The notes beneath the pieces were generated by a model. The model worked only from the letters and a program-made list of their open reading frames with translations. It searched no databases and had not been told where the DNA came from. This document shows positions 51,201 through 63,900 of a stretch of DNA of 64,000 nt, piece by piece. Source of the stretch: Pyrocephalus nanus (lineage: Eukaryota > Chordata > Aves > Passeriformes > Tyrannidae); assembly GCA_038380795.1 (NCBI GenBank), contig CM076259.1, positions 71,391,741-71,455,740 of the forward strand, given 5' to 3'. The translations under genes and the position numbers were made by a program. Each line of letters opens with the position of its first letter. Position 1 is the first letter of the stretch.

Positions 51201-51503
51201 CTAAGCTCAGCATTCCTTGATTCCCTTGAAATTATTGCCCTCTGAAGCCCGTCTTCTTCTTATCTTGCAGCCTATGGAGAGCACCCACTGGTGCAACAGC
51301 AGGTTGTGGGTGTCTCTGTACAGACAGAAACCCATAGAAACTAATTCAAGTAGAAAATTCTTACAGGCAAATTACCCACATGATCAGCTGGCCTCCCTTC
51401 CAAAATTTCACAGAGCTTTAAATAGAAAGAGGTTTGGTTTGGTTTTTTTTGTTATTGGCATATATTTTGCAGTAAAACTTTGTGCTTTTCATTTTTCCAA
51501 CTG
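51201..51503. other. Spacer between two LTRs
   Basis: About 300 bp of unassigned sequence between the 5' ends of two oppositely oriented LTRs. A short T/G-rich run lies at 51430-51455. It shows no viral coding frame. Confidence 0.5.
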
Positions 51504-52072
51504 TGTATTGGGTCTGGCTGAGATGGAGTGCGTTTCCTCATAGCAGCCCTAACAGTGCTGTGCTCTGCACTATTTGTTGATTACACATCAGTGTTTTGGC
51601 TACTGCTGAGCAGCGCTAGCACAGCACCAACACAGTCTCTCAACACTCCTTCCCCCTGCCCCATGGAGGGCAAGATGCTGTGAGGGGACACAACCAGGCC
51701 AGCTGATGCAAACTAACCAAAGGGATATCCCATACCTTATGATATCAGCTCAGATATAAAAGTAAAGGAAAGGAGCAGGAATGGGAGTTACATTTGTTAT
51801 TTACAGTGTTTGCCTTCTGAACAACCACTATGTGTGCTGACGTCCTGCTTCCCAGGCCAAACACCTCTTGCTAATGGGAAGTAGAGAATAAACCTTGTTA
51901 TTTTCCCCTTCCCTTGTGCACATGCAAACTTTTGCTTTTGTTTAAGTAAACTGCCTTATTTCAACATACAAGTCATTTTCCATCTTAGTCTCTGTCCCCT
52001 CTCTGGCTGGGAAGGGGAGTAATAAAGCAGAATGGTGGGCACCTGGCATCCAGCCAAGGTCAACCCCCCACA
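51504..52072 (+). mobile_element. Second avian LTR, 569 bp, ERVL-like
   Basis: It starts TGTATTGGGTCTGGCTGAGA and ends CAACCCCCCACA, with TG...CA termini. The blocks 'tgttttggctactgctgagcag', 'aaccaaagggatatcccatacc' and 'gctaatgggaagtagagaata' identify a common avian ERVL-type LTR family. Order on the plus strand: TATAAAA at 51755-51761, AATAAA at 51887-51892, then U5. Its last 45 bp ('ggtgggcacctggcatccagcc...') match the 3' end of the neighbouring 1080-bp LTR, although their U3 regions differ. The flanks AACTG and AGCAG agree at 3 of 5 positions, so no clean duplication remains. Confidence 0.85.
51755..51761 (+). promoter_or_regulatory. TATA box of the plus-strand LTR
   Basis: TATAAAA, located where this LTR family has its promoter, 126 bp before the AATAAA signal. 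Activity is inferred. Confidence 0.6.
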
Positions 52073-53423
<1,351 letters not shown>

Positions 53424-53450
53424 AGAATAAAAAAAAAAAGGAGAAAAAAG

Positions 53451-55541
53451 GAAGTCTTCTTTGAAAAAATAAAACAACATCGTAAAAGCTGAGCTCTACT
53501 TACAGGAGTACAGTTTAGAGAGTCTCTGGAATATATCAGAATTAAAAAAAAAAAAAAACAGCTTTCCATTTGTCATTGTTATCCTAGTGTAAACATTTAC
53601 CATTCCAGTTGAGATGCTGAATACAGGTTACAAAAATGAATAATTTCTCTCCCATGTGTTTTTTTTTTCCCTGATAACTTTTGATCCATGGAAAAGATGT
53701 TCAGCCTCTATCAGATGATCATGCAGACAACTCTCATGCAGGTGATTGTGTTCCTAATTAAGAGTAATTTGAAAGTAACTTTTCCTCCAAAGTATAACCT
53801 AGCAGATACAATTTTTGCTATTATAAGATCACAATCTGTGATCTTTGTCTAGTGGTCAAATGAGTACTGGCTGTATTTTTTTAACTGCAGCTCTATGACT
53901 GTTGCCTGTGACAGCAGGTTGACAGACCAAGGACTTCCCAGCTAGACAAAAAATAACCCTTTGTTTCATGTGCCAGGGTGAGGACTACCATGAATGCAAA
54001 TGGATGGAGAGAGAAACACCGAAATAGTTCTAGGACTTAAGAGGATGGAAAACCCAGCTCTAACACCAAATTCCTCCTAGCAACAATTCAGTAACCTTGA
54101 CAACTCACTGTATCACCTGCCTATACTTCTTAAGCTGAATCTTCAACACTAGACTGAGTTATTTTTTTAAAATAAAGAACTGTTGAAGTGACTATGTAAG
54201 ACTATAAAAACCATTATAAAAAATCTGCCCCTGTTGACTGCATTGTTGCAGGCATATCTTATACTTCTTGTCTCCATTTGAGTCAGGATTTTTTTTTTCG
54301 GGGTTGCAGCAGACACTGTCTTCTTTTCTTTGTTGAAAGGCCCTTTCCATAATTTCTGAGGTTTGACTGATCTGTTCACCGTTCCTCACAGAATTTTCTG
54401 TCACCACGTGATGTGCCAGCTCCAGTTCCTTGCTTTAACTCTCTTTCCTCTCCCTTCAGCTTGTCACTGAAGACTCTGAAATAGTAGTCTTTCTGGCTTT
54501 TCACTGTTGCAATAAAGGAAAAGAATATGCCAAAAAAATCAGACACTTTCAGTCAGAGGTACTCTCTGAGTCCAGCATACCTCTGCCCATTTGTACCTCT
54601 AAGATCAGGATCCACACTAGCGATAAACTGCATTTGTTCCTCTCTGAGGAGTTTTGTTTCTGGAAAAAACATAGTATAACACTCTCCTTCACCACTCTGC
54701 TTGTCAAAAATGCCTTCCTTGAAACTGAAGGACATGGTAAACCCTAACCTGAGTCCTAACAGTCTTTGGAGGGAATGGAGAAAGTTGGTGTACAAAAAAG
54801 GATATAAAACCAAGTAACTGATGTGATGTCTGCATACAGCCTCGATGTATTTCTGAGAATAGACTGAATAGCTACATTTGGCAAGCACTTAAATGTTTTG
54901 TTCAATAGCTTCTTTTGTACAATGTGCTGGTTTACTCAGTGCTTCAGACTTTCTGAAAAACATTTAAAAAGGAAAGTAAAAATAAACTAAAAAAAATCTT
55001 TAAGTATTGCCTAACATAGTTTCCCCATCTGGAACTAGCCAAGAGGAGTAAACTTTTAGCTTCTTGATTGCTCTCACATGCTTTGGTATTTTCACTGACC
55101 TGTACTTTGAGGTTACCTTTGTATTTATTTGCTTGAATACACGAAGCGTGTGCAGGGACAGTGAAGTCTCAGTATCCTAAAGGGGCACTTCTTGAAAACT
55201 GTTCTGTTTTGTGACCCATGCCCAGATTTCTTTTGATAGAAACAAAGAGTTACAGAATGTTAACAGGTCCAGATTGTTCCTGAGAGATATAGATGAGATG
55301 TGGACAGTGTGTGATCTGGAGGTCTGGACTGGAATTTAGGTCTCTAGCATACCTCTAGGTGTAAATGGTTTCTCAAAATTCCCACCTAATCCAGTGGGTT
55401 ATATCTTTTAAAAACTGTTATTGTTACAAAAGGAACATAATTAGACATAAACAAAAGGTATTAGCTTAAGAATATTAAATCAAAATCATGTGCATAATTG
55501 CAATTTTGAGTAGTATCTTATCCTTAAAGGGAACAATAATG
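53451..55541. other. Unique sequence, nothing recognised
   Basis: No gene or transposon recognised. The 111-codon minus-strand frame at 54553-54888 lacks any domain I know. Confidence 0.5.
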
Positions 55542-55835
55542 TTCATAGAATCATAGAATCATTAAGGTTGCAAAAGACCTTTAAGATCATCAAGTCCAGC
55601 CATCAAATTAGCACCATCGTCTTCTTCACCATTAAACCCTGTCCTCAAGTACCATAATCACCTGTCTTTTGAACACTGCAAGGGATGGTGACTCCACCAT
55701 TTCCATGGGCAGTCTGTTCCAGTGCTTTGCAACCCTTTCCATGACCTTTTTTTCCCTAATATCTAATCTAAATCTCCACTGGTCAAACCTGAAGCCATTT
55801 CAAGTTTCTCAAGTTCTTTCTCAGGGTGGAAATGC
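55542..55835 (-). mobile_element. CR1 LINE 3' fragment with intact tail
   Basis: It begins 'tcatagaatcatagaatc' (two tail octamers), then 'attaaggttgcaaaagacc' and 'atcatcaagtccagccatc', runs through 'gatggtgactccaccatttcc' and 'atctaatctaaatctccac', and fades at 55835. It is only the 3' UTR and the last few codons. Confidence 0.93.
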
Positions 55836-56256
55836 TGACATTAGAAGTTGTACCATGGGTCATGTGATATACAGGCATCTTAAACACAACTTGAACATAA
55901 TATTCCTTAGATAATATTATTGTGTAGTCATTGTTTAATCATTAATGGTCATAAAGATAACAGTGCTAGTCCAGGCTACATATGTTTAGTGATATATGAA
56001 AAGCTATAATGCACAATGAGAACTTAATGGTTGTCAAAATGCATCCTATACTTTTTATTTCTTGTAAATTAATTACGTGCATAAACATAGCACAGCAAAT
56101 GTATCCAAAAAAAATTAAGGACTGACCTTCAGGCTTGGTTGGAAATACACATTATTAATTCTTAAAATCTTGTAATAAGTTAATGTCTCTCTTTTTTTCA
56201 ATTTTTCTAAGCATCCCAAGGAGTGTGAACACCAGAAATGACCAATATTACAATAA
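55836..56256. other. Spacer between two CR1 copies
   Basis: AT-rich sequence with nothing recognised. Confidence 0.6.
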
Positions 56257-56945
56257 CAGAATCATAGAATCATTAATGTTGGAGAAGACCCTTAAGGTCA
56301 TGGAGGCTGACCATTAACACAGCACTACCATTTTCAACATTAAACCATGTCCCTGAGTGCCATATCCACAGGTTTTTTGAACGCTTTCAGGTATGGTGAA
56401 TAAACCACTTCCCTGGGCAGCCTGTTCTGATGCCTGACCACCTTACCAATTAAGACATTTTTCTTAATATGCAATCGAAACCTCCCCTGGCAGAACTTGA
56501 GGCTGTGACTTGTTACCTGGGAGAAGAGGCTGACCCCAACCTGCTGTAGCCTCCTTTCAGGCAGTTGTAGAGAGTGATAAGGTTCTCCCCTGCGCCTCCT
56601 TTTCTCCAGGTTAGACAACTCCAAATCCTTCAGCTGCTCCTCATGAGACTTGTGCCCCAGCCCTTTCACCAGCTTTTTTGCCATTCTCTGGACATGCTCA
56701 AACACCTTAATGTCTTGTTTGTAGTGAGGGACCCAAAACTCAGCAGAGATTTGAGGCATGGCCTCACCAGTGCCGAGCACAGGGGGATGATCATTCCCTG
56801 GTCCCGCTGGTCACACTATTTCTCATACAAGCCAGGATGTCATTGACTCTCTTGGTCACCTGAGCACATCTCTGGACTGTGTTCAGACAGCTGTTGATCA
56901 ACACCCTCAAGTCCAGATAAAGCCTCAGCAGAACAAATTGTCCTT
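56257..56945 (-). mobile_element. CR1 LINE fragment, same group as 55542-55835
   Basis: It begins 'cagaatcatagaatcatta', then 'agacccttaaggtcatgg'. On the minus strand a 146-codon frame (56340-56780) holds 'EFWVPHYKQDIKVFEHVQRMAKK' in degraded form and the 'LSNLEKRRRRGE' block, both from the ORF2 C-terminal region. It continues to 56945 ('ggtcacctgagcacatctctgg', 'caccctcaagtccagataaagcc'). Its 3' UTR text ('gcagcctgttctgatgcctgaccacc') matches its neighbour more closely than the CR1s at 38-45 kb. Confidence 0.93.
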
Positions 56946-58251
56946 CTTATTTTTCCTCTGGAGGTATTATCTTATCTCCACACAGTTTATTATAGTTTTG
57001 TTTTTTCTACTAATATTTATGATATCTCCGAGGCCCTTAAATTTGCATCAATGACCTTGTAAGATTCAACCAATTTAGCACTATGTGATTTTATTTCCAG
57101 TTCTGCCTGAATAACAAGTTAACTAAAAATAAATCTAATAATGGTGGTCTTGTAGACCCTCAGTGGACAGACTTTCATACTTATTTTATACAATTCAATT
57201 TATCCTCTCTGAGTTTCAGACAATTTAAATACATATGTTGATAGCTCAAGGAAAAATTAATTTAATAAATCTGATTTTGTGAGGTATAGTATCAAGAATG
57301 ATACCGAATTCCAATTTTTTTTTTTTTTATTATTTCTCAAATGGCCTGAGGAAGAAGCTAATCTCAAACAACTGTATAAAGAAAATAAACATTAAGCTCA
57401 CATATCTTAGCTACTTAATTTGAAATATGTTCAGAACATTTTTGCATGTGGCTGGTATTTACTGAAGTATATACACTCTTAGATTGTGCTTTTCACTGTG
57501 TTTTTTTAATTAAAATGGTTTCACTCACTGTCCTTAAATTCATATATATACGTGTTCTAAGAGAATCATAGAGAAGCATATACTAAGACTTGTCTTTGTC
57601 AAGTTCATTTTGGTTCCTGTCATCAAAAAATTCACAACTTTGCCATTAAGTATTCAAATAATAATGACAAAGAATAGCTGGTAATACTGGACTTCTACTA
57701 ATATTCTCTGCTTTAGAAAAAGATACTTTCTGAAGTTCAGTATTTATTCAAAGTTTCCACATTATCATTGGTATAATTAAACTAATAAAGCAGAGGGAAA
57801 GTAGGAAGTTATATGAACAGCAACAGCCAGAGTTCTGTTCCCATTTTTGTAAAAACCTGCTGGGAAAATAATTCTTCCTTTATAGGTAGTATACTGGATT
57901 GTTCATGTTTACTTCCCGAGAAAAAAGGATCCCTATTTCTAAAGAAAGTATTGAAAGCTGCAATTAATTTCCCATTGAAATTTTTATTAAGGCTGGAAAA
58001 AACCCCAAGTAAACAGACAAAAAATTAAATCAAATTATCATAGCTCAAGGGTCACAGTGGAGCATCTCTTGAAAACACAGTTCAGGATACAATCTTTCCT
58101 TCTATAACTCTTAAAAAATATGGGTTCTTGTGTGTTTTACATGGTTTAAACACTGAAATAAAAAAAGTTGAGGCAAGATTGAAAAGCCTGAGGTACAGCC
58201 TCAGTCAAGCTAAAGTTTGTGGAAGCCTTTTACTCTGTTGATCTGTAATTG
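56946..58251. other. AT-rich unique sequence
   Basis: No gene recognised. A T12 run lies near 57318. Confidence 0.6.
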
Positions 58252-58293
58252 AAAAAAAAAAAAAAAAAGAAAAAGAAAAGAAAAGAAAAAAAT
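58252..58293 (+). repeat. A-rich / (GAAAA)n tract
   Basis: A17 followed by GAAAA units. Confidence 0.85.
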
Positions 58294-58317
58294 AGACTTA
58301 CGGAGAAAGCACACTAT

Positions 58318-58588
58318 TACAACACAAGAGGCTGAGCAAGTTGAGGTTGTCCAGCCTGGAGAAGAGAAGGCTCTGGGGTGACCTTCTAGCAGCCTTCCAG
58401 TGCCTAAAGGGACCAAGAGGAAATATGAGGGGGGACTTTTTACAAGGACGTGTAATAGGATGAAGGGGAATGGCTTTAAACTGAAATAGAGTAAGGTTAG
58501 ATTTTCACTATGAGGTTAGTGAGAAACTGGAACAGGTTGCCCAGTGTAGTTGTGAACACCACATCTCTGGAAGTGCTCAAAGCCAGGT
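58318..58588 (+). mobile_element. CR1 LINE fragment, truncated at both ends
   Basis: A plus-strand segment from 'gaggctgagcaagttgaggttgtccagcctggagaagaga' (the FSLEKR block) to 'gtgctcaaagccaggttg'. The expected continuation 'gatggggctttgagcaacc' is missing; the sequence switches abruptly to LTR text at 58589. The last about 110 bp of the CR1 3' end are therefore lost. Confidence 0.9.
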
Positions 58589-58652
58589 TGCCACAGCAGA
58601 CACCTGTGTAGCCCCTCCAACTACCAAAGCCTTGCTACGAAAACCCAATAGA
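58589..58652 (-). mobile_element. 64-bp ERVL LTR 5' tip fragment
   Basis: 'cacctgtgtagcccctccaactaccaaagccttgctac' followed by 'aaaacccaata' is the complement of the 5' end of the same LTR family as 50116-51195 (there 'catagccccactgccaccaaaacctggcaacacaaacccagta'). The terminal CA/TG is mutated (ATAGA). Only the tip survives, joined to a CR1. Confidence 0.75.
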
Positions 58653-59489
58653 GAAATATTTTTTTACAAGACAATTACGTTCAACATACAGAGAGACCCA
58701 GCAATCCAATAAACTGGTTTTGTGTATTTCCTGTTCTCATTACATTCTTTTAGGGGAAGAAGATCCAAATCTGGCCAACAGATCTTCAAATCCCTTTTAC
58801 TCTATTCACTGTTGATATGCCAAGTCCTTACTAATAGCATATCACACATTTAAAAACATTAGACAATCTAATACCTCTCCTCATCAATCATTCTGGCCTT
58901 GGATGAATTTAGTCACTTTTCCAAGAAGCTTTCACATTAAATCTCCTCACTCCAAAATTGCTTAGTCTCCTTGACCATATAGATTCATTGTACAATGTCA
59001 GACAATATTAGGAACATACCATTTATGCAAGAGAGAGGAGACACAGGAGGACACTGCGAAGAACATATAGGTATATTGAAGGAGAATCTGAAACCATCTC
59101 AGAATTGTTCCTTCTTCCAAGGAGAAAAGTAGAGTAAGTAATAAATTTTCAAATTAAATCCTGAATATAAAGATGAATGAGCCCACAAATCATGCATGAG
59201 CACCTTACACTGTGTGTACTACAGAGAAATGAGATTTATGTTGGGGAATGAGCTAATCAGCAAGCTCCATGGACAATGCTGCTCTTGTTGTGTGTGACAG
59301 TGCAGATGTCACTTTAGGAGATACCAACATCACCTGCTCTCCTTTTAAAAGAGAGAAGTTGCAGTTTTCTGATGGACTCACCTCTGACAGAAAAAGAAGG
59401 ATGTAAATGCAAAACATATTTGTTGTCAGATCATTGCCACCTTCTCACAGGCTCTGTGGTGGGCTTTCAAGGATAGTCCACTAACATCC
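58653..59489. other. Unique sequence
   Basis: Nothing recognised, but the last 200 bp before 59489 could be decayed LTR. Confidence 0.5.
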
Positions 59490-59800
59490 TCTCTCCTGAG
59501 CTACTCAGGGGGCTAGTGCGAGGTAGAGGAGTTAGGAATGAAGGAATTACTATGAGCTTGGGAAAAAGGGTAGAGTGGAGGTAAGGTGTTTTTATTTTTC
59601 TTCTTTGTTTCTCATCATCCTACTGTATCTTTAATTTGCAATAATTTAAATTAACTTTGATGGCAATTAGTAAGTGGCCTTCCTGTCCTCATCTTGACCC
59701 ATGAGGAGGGGTTTTTTTGAATCTTATTTTCTCCCCTTAGGCCTGTTGAGGAAAGAAGGTGAGAAAGCTGCTGAGTGACAGGCTGTCAGTCAGACAGCAT
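59490..59800 (+). mobile_element. ERVL LTR, 3' half (R-U5 side)
   Basis: It matches, in plus orientation, the 3' half of the family of 50116-51195: 'gcgaggtagagg', 'ggtaaggtgtttttattttt', 'ctcatcatcctactgtatc', 'aataatttaaattaactttg', 'ctgtcctcatcttgacccatgagg' and 'cctgttgaggaaagaaggtgagaaag'. The AATAAA of the family is changed to AATAAT. No 5' half precedes it. Confidence 0.72.
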
Positions 59801-60081
59801 GCCAAAAAATGAGGATGGTGAATATCTTCTGAAAAAGAGAGGAAACAGAGAGCTCTGTATTACATTCAAATATTTTCTCTTAACAGGTTCTCAGTAAGAC
59901 ACACTTTTATTCTTTTTGTGATTTTTTTTGTAACTAGTACATTCTCAATTAAATTTATACTTCTGTACACTCAAACATAAATCACTACAATTTTCCTGCC
60001 TGCATAAAATATCATCTTGTCATCAACCTTTCAAAAACCAGAAGAGAATACAATATACCTAGATATATTATCAGGATGTCT
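59801..60081. other. Spacer between LTR halves
   Basis: About 280 bp of AT-rich sequence with no visible primer-binding site or viral frame. It may be the remnant of a provirus interior or unrelated DNA. Confidence 0.45.
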
Positions 60082-60638
60082 TCAATGCTGGGTGTATGGC
60101 AAGGATTTTGTAGTGGGGGACTGCAGGAGTTGTTTCTGTGACAGGTCACTGGGAGCTTCCCCCATGTCCAATAGAGCCAATGCCAGCTGACTGTGGGACA
60201 GACCTGCTGCTGTCCAAGGCTGAAGCCATCAGCAACAGTGGCATCACCTCTGTGGCAATAGATTTAAGAAAGGCAAAACGTTGTTTCATGACAGCAGTAG
60301 CAGCAAGAGACAAGTGGGAATATTTCAGGGAAACAACTCTGCAGACACCAAGGTCAGTGAAGAAGGAGGGGCAGGAGATGCTCCAGGTGCCAGAGCAGAG
60401 ATTCCCCTGCAGCCCATGTTGAAGACCATGGTGAGGCAGATTGTCCTCCTGCAGCCCATGGAAATCTACAGTGCAGCAGAGATGTACCTGAAGCCCACAG
60501 AGGACCTCACCCAAGAGAAGGTGGATGCACCCAAAGGAGGATTTGACCCTATGGGAAGCCGGCATTGGAATGGGATGCTGGCAGGAGCTGTGCCCCAGTA
60601 GTGAGAGGAACCCATGCTGGAGCAAAGCACCAGTTTGT
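60082..60638 (+). mobile_element. ERVL LTR, 5' half (U3 side)
   Basis: Plus-strand text: 'tggcaaggattttgtagtggggg', 'gggagcttcccccatgtccaatagagccaatgccagctgac', 'aacaactctgcagacaccaaggtcagtgaagaaggagg', 'gcagagattcccctgcagccc' and 'cccatgctggagcaa'. It is the same family as 50116-51195 but reads on the other strand, and it stops in the U3 repeat units. The TATA position is degenerate ('agatttaagaaagg', near 60261). A 106-codon frame (60281-60601) shares the peptide NNSADTKV.EEGG with the open frame of the other copy, as expected for homologous LTRs. Confidence 0.82.
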
Positions 60639-63102
60639 TAATTAACTCTCCCACATACTTCCAAGAGGTTTCCTTTTCTTCATTTTTCTATTCATAGTCA
60701 TATTATCCATGCTGAAATGGATCAAAGTTATCTAGAGGAAAAAAAATCTCAGAAACAACAGAATATTATTAGACTTCAATTGTTCTGTGAAACATTTTTT
60801 TCCATTTTCCACTGCTCAATTTATATGTATATTAAATGCTGGTTTCACAGAATTATTATTATATCTTTAAAGGAAATATGTATTTAAAACATATTAATTC
60901 AGTAAGAACACCGCATAAAATTCATCTAACAATGTCGTACTGGTTTTTATTTTATATTCCTTTATATTTTAGGTCAACAATATCACAGTCATATTTTTGA
61001 ACTGCATCTTTCACAATCTTTAAAAGGCTCAGGAGAACATCCACATTTTTCATGCAAAACCGAATTAATAAAAGTGTTAGAATATCTGGAAGCCAACAGC
61101 CATTTCTTTTCATACATTAAGAGCAAGGAAGCAGATACTCACTTCAGTGAAGATTAAATTCTGTGAGGCTATGATTGCCCTAAAATGTGTGACATACAAA
61201 ACTTCTAATGAACTTGGGCTTACAATTTTACTGCAAGGCCGGAATCCTATGAGCTGGAACTCACAAGTGAGTAACTGTAAGAATCACAAACCTATGAAGG
61301 TCTATTTCCAGAACTGACTTATAAGGTGAGCAAGATCACAGGAAGTTATGGCATTCGTTTTGTCATATCATACTGTGTGTGCTCTATGACTGCTAGAAAT
61401 GCACACTCTCGCGCACACAGAGGCACTGCCATTTCAAAATCACATGCTGCTTGATGCTTTCTGCAGCACTAGGTGTGAATAGGGGGCTAAATTTTGCCTT
61501 TGATAGTGGTAAAATCCCTGAAGTGGTAGCCTCTGATAGCATTCTCTAAGTAAGCTTGCCTGCTGAGAACCAAGGGCAGAGTTTAGCTGAATGTTACACC
61601 TTTTATTTTGAAGATGAATGTTTTTATTGGCATAAATTAAACTAATTATTATATGTAAACAAAACTTGATATGCTATTAATTTGGTTTGTTTTTAAAAGA
61701 AACTTCACTTAGAACAAGTGTTTTAATCTCTAAGTATTATATTTTTCTGTCTGAAATTGTACCTGGTGCATAAAAGTCTTGATTTAATTACAATGGCAAC
61801 TTGAAATCTACACAGAAAAAACTGAATTTTCATAACATCATTACTAACACAGACTACATAGAAACTTTGAACAAGCTAATATGAGTATGCATATGTGAAA
61901 GAAAAATGAATGGTAGACTCTTCATTATGGAGTCCTTGAAGAGTCCTTGATCTGTCAAATTACTGACATGATACTCTGTTACTGCTTCATTGGAGCCCTG
62001 ATGCCCTGTCATACCAATATGTACAAGGAAGATGAATTTCACAAATACATCTGGGCAGAAACAGAAACAGCAGTGAGAACAGAACTGATCACAGTTTGCC
62101 AGTAAAATGATTTTCCATTAGGAAATAGCAATTTGATTTATTTTCTTTTTTGATTGTCTAACAGGTACCAGGGACAAAGATCTGGAAGATTTCTGGAGTT
62201 CCTTTCCCAAAATGCTCATGTAACAGCCTAGTAGGACCTTCTATATTGTGTCCAGATGTGACTATCTCCTAGTTTAAGAACAGTAGAACTCATTGTTCTG
62301 GCCTCAGAGCCTCTGAACTTTGTGGCTTTTTTTAAAAGGAGAGAGAAGTAGGTCATTTTGGAAAGCTCTGAAATGTCAGTTCACTTTTTTCAAGTGAACT
62401 GTTTAACCTGGACCTACTAAAAGAAAAAAAAATGTATTAATATTCATGTATATATTTATGGAAATGCACAGCAATACTCAGATGTGTCTGTAGTCTTCAG
62501 AATTCCCTGTAGAAGGGATTCTCACAGTTGTTGCTGATAAATGACAAAATTTGAGGAATTTGGGTACCATGAAACCATGTAAATGCAAAAGCAAGCAAGG
62601 GCTATGTTAAATAACAATATCAACCTAATAGGAACAAATCTGAGAAACAAAACAGCTTGATGATATGATGCCTGCCTTACTTATTTCACGGACTTTCCTC
62701 CAAAATATTTCTAGTCTGCTCCTATGGACTAAATGCCTGTTAGTGCCTAGGGTGTATAGAATGCGCCTTGAAAGATATTTTCTACTTTTGATTCATACAG
62801 TAACTGTACTTCACTACCACTGAGGTGATCAGATATTCACTTTAAAAACTTTCTGTTCTAAATTAAAACAAACGAACACAGTAGTCACAAGTTTCTACAA
62901 GCATATTGCTGAAACTGTACAGATAAACACTTTGGGCTGGATCTTAGTTGGTAATCCAAAAGTTCAAAGTAAAGGGTGAGCCAGATGTGTAAAGAACAGG
63001 ATTAGAGACCCGGGTCCATCATTTATAAACAGTGGATTCTTTTATTACATGCTAAAGTAAGACTTATTGACTCACAGAGGCCGGGACTGTTGACTACATA
63101 TT

Positions 63103-63146
63103 AAAAAAAAAAAAAAAAAAAAAAGAAAGAAAAAGAAAAAAAAAAA
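63103..63146 (+). repeat. A-rich / (AAAAAG)n tract
   Basis: About 20 A followed by GAAA and GAAAAA units. No polyadenylation hexamer precedes it closely. Confidence 0.85.
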
Positions 63147-63827
63147 TTGCTTATAAGTAGCCTTTTTTCTTTTTTTCAGATTTCAAGGCTTCCAGTGTCA
63201 TTTCTGAAAACCACCATGTGTTTTTATTTCTCAACCTAAATTTAAAAATTGTTATTTAAGCCAAAAATTCTTTTATGCTATCCACATTATATCAGAAACG
63301 CTATCCACACAGTATCAGAAATGTGTAGGTATAATTATGGATTTAGAATGAACTAATATAAGGTATGTTAAATGGGTTTCTGTTGTTATGAGTGTGAGAA
63401 AACTCTACTGTAGCTAATCTTAGTAACTAGGTTGTATTTCAGTCCCTGATACATCATATTCCACTATATCTGTGTAGATATTACACCGACATTTTCACCC
63501 TTACACAGTATTTGAACACAGCTCATGTTTTTGGTTGTAGAAAATATTCCTGACTATATTTCATAAATGAGGTCACAGAGAATATAACAAACGAAGCCTC
63601 AGTCTAGCAATACAGTGTAAGACATGAATAATTTCCCATTTTATGTGTTTTATGTAGTATACATGACTGAATGTTGAAGCTATAGCCTAAGAGTTTTAAT
63701 GCAACTCAGTCAAGAAATATTTGGAAGAGCCAGGAATAGAATTTAAATATTCTGAGTTATGCAATGTCTCTTTTCACAAAATTGTCTCAGTCAATAATCT
63801 GTAAAAATATTACTAATCATCTATATT

Positions 63828-63900
63828 TTATTATTTTATATTTTATATATGTTATTATATATCACTATATTAATATATTAATATATATTAATAGATATTA
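63828..63900. repeat. AT-only TATTAA-like repeat
   Basis: Nearly pure A/T with recurring TATTAATA units. Confidence 0.8.

Noticed and set aside
54553..54888. 111-codon minus-strand frame
   Set aside because: No domain recognised, no neighbouring exon, no sign of codon structure.
56340..56780. 146-codon minus-strand frame
   Set aside because: CR1 ORF2 fragment without a functional start or catalytic core.
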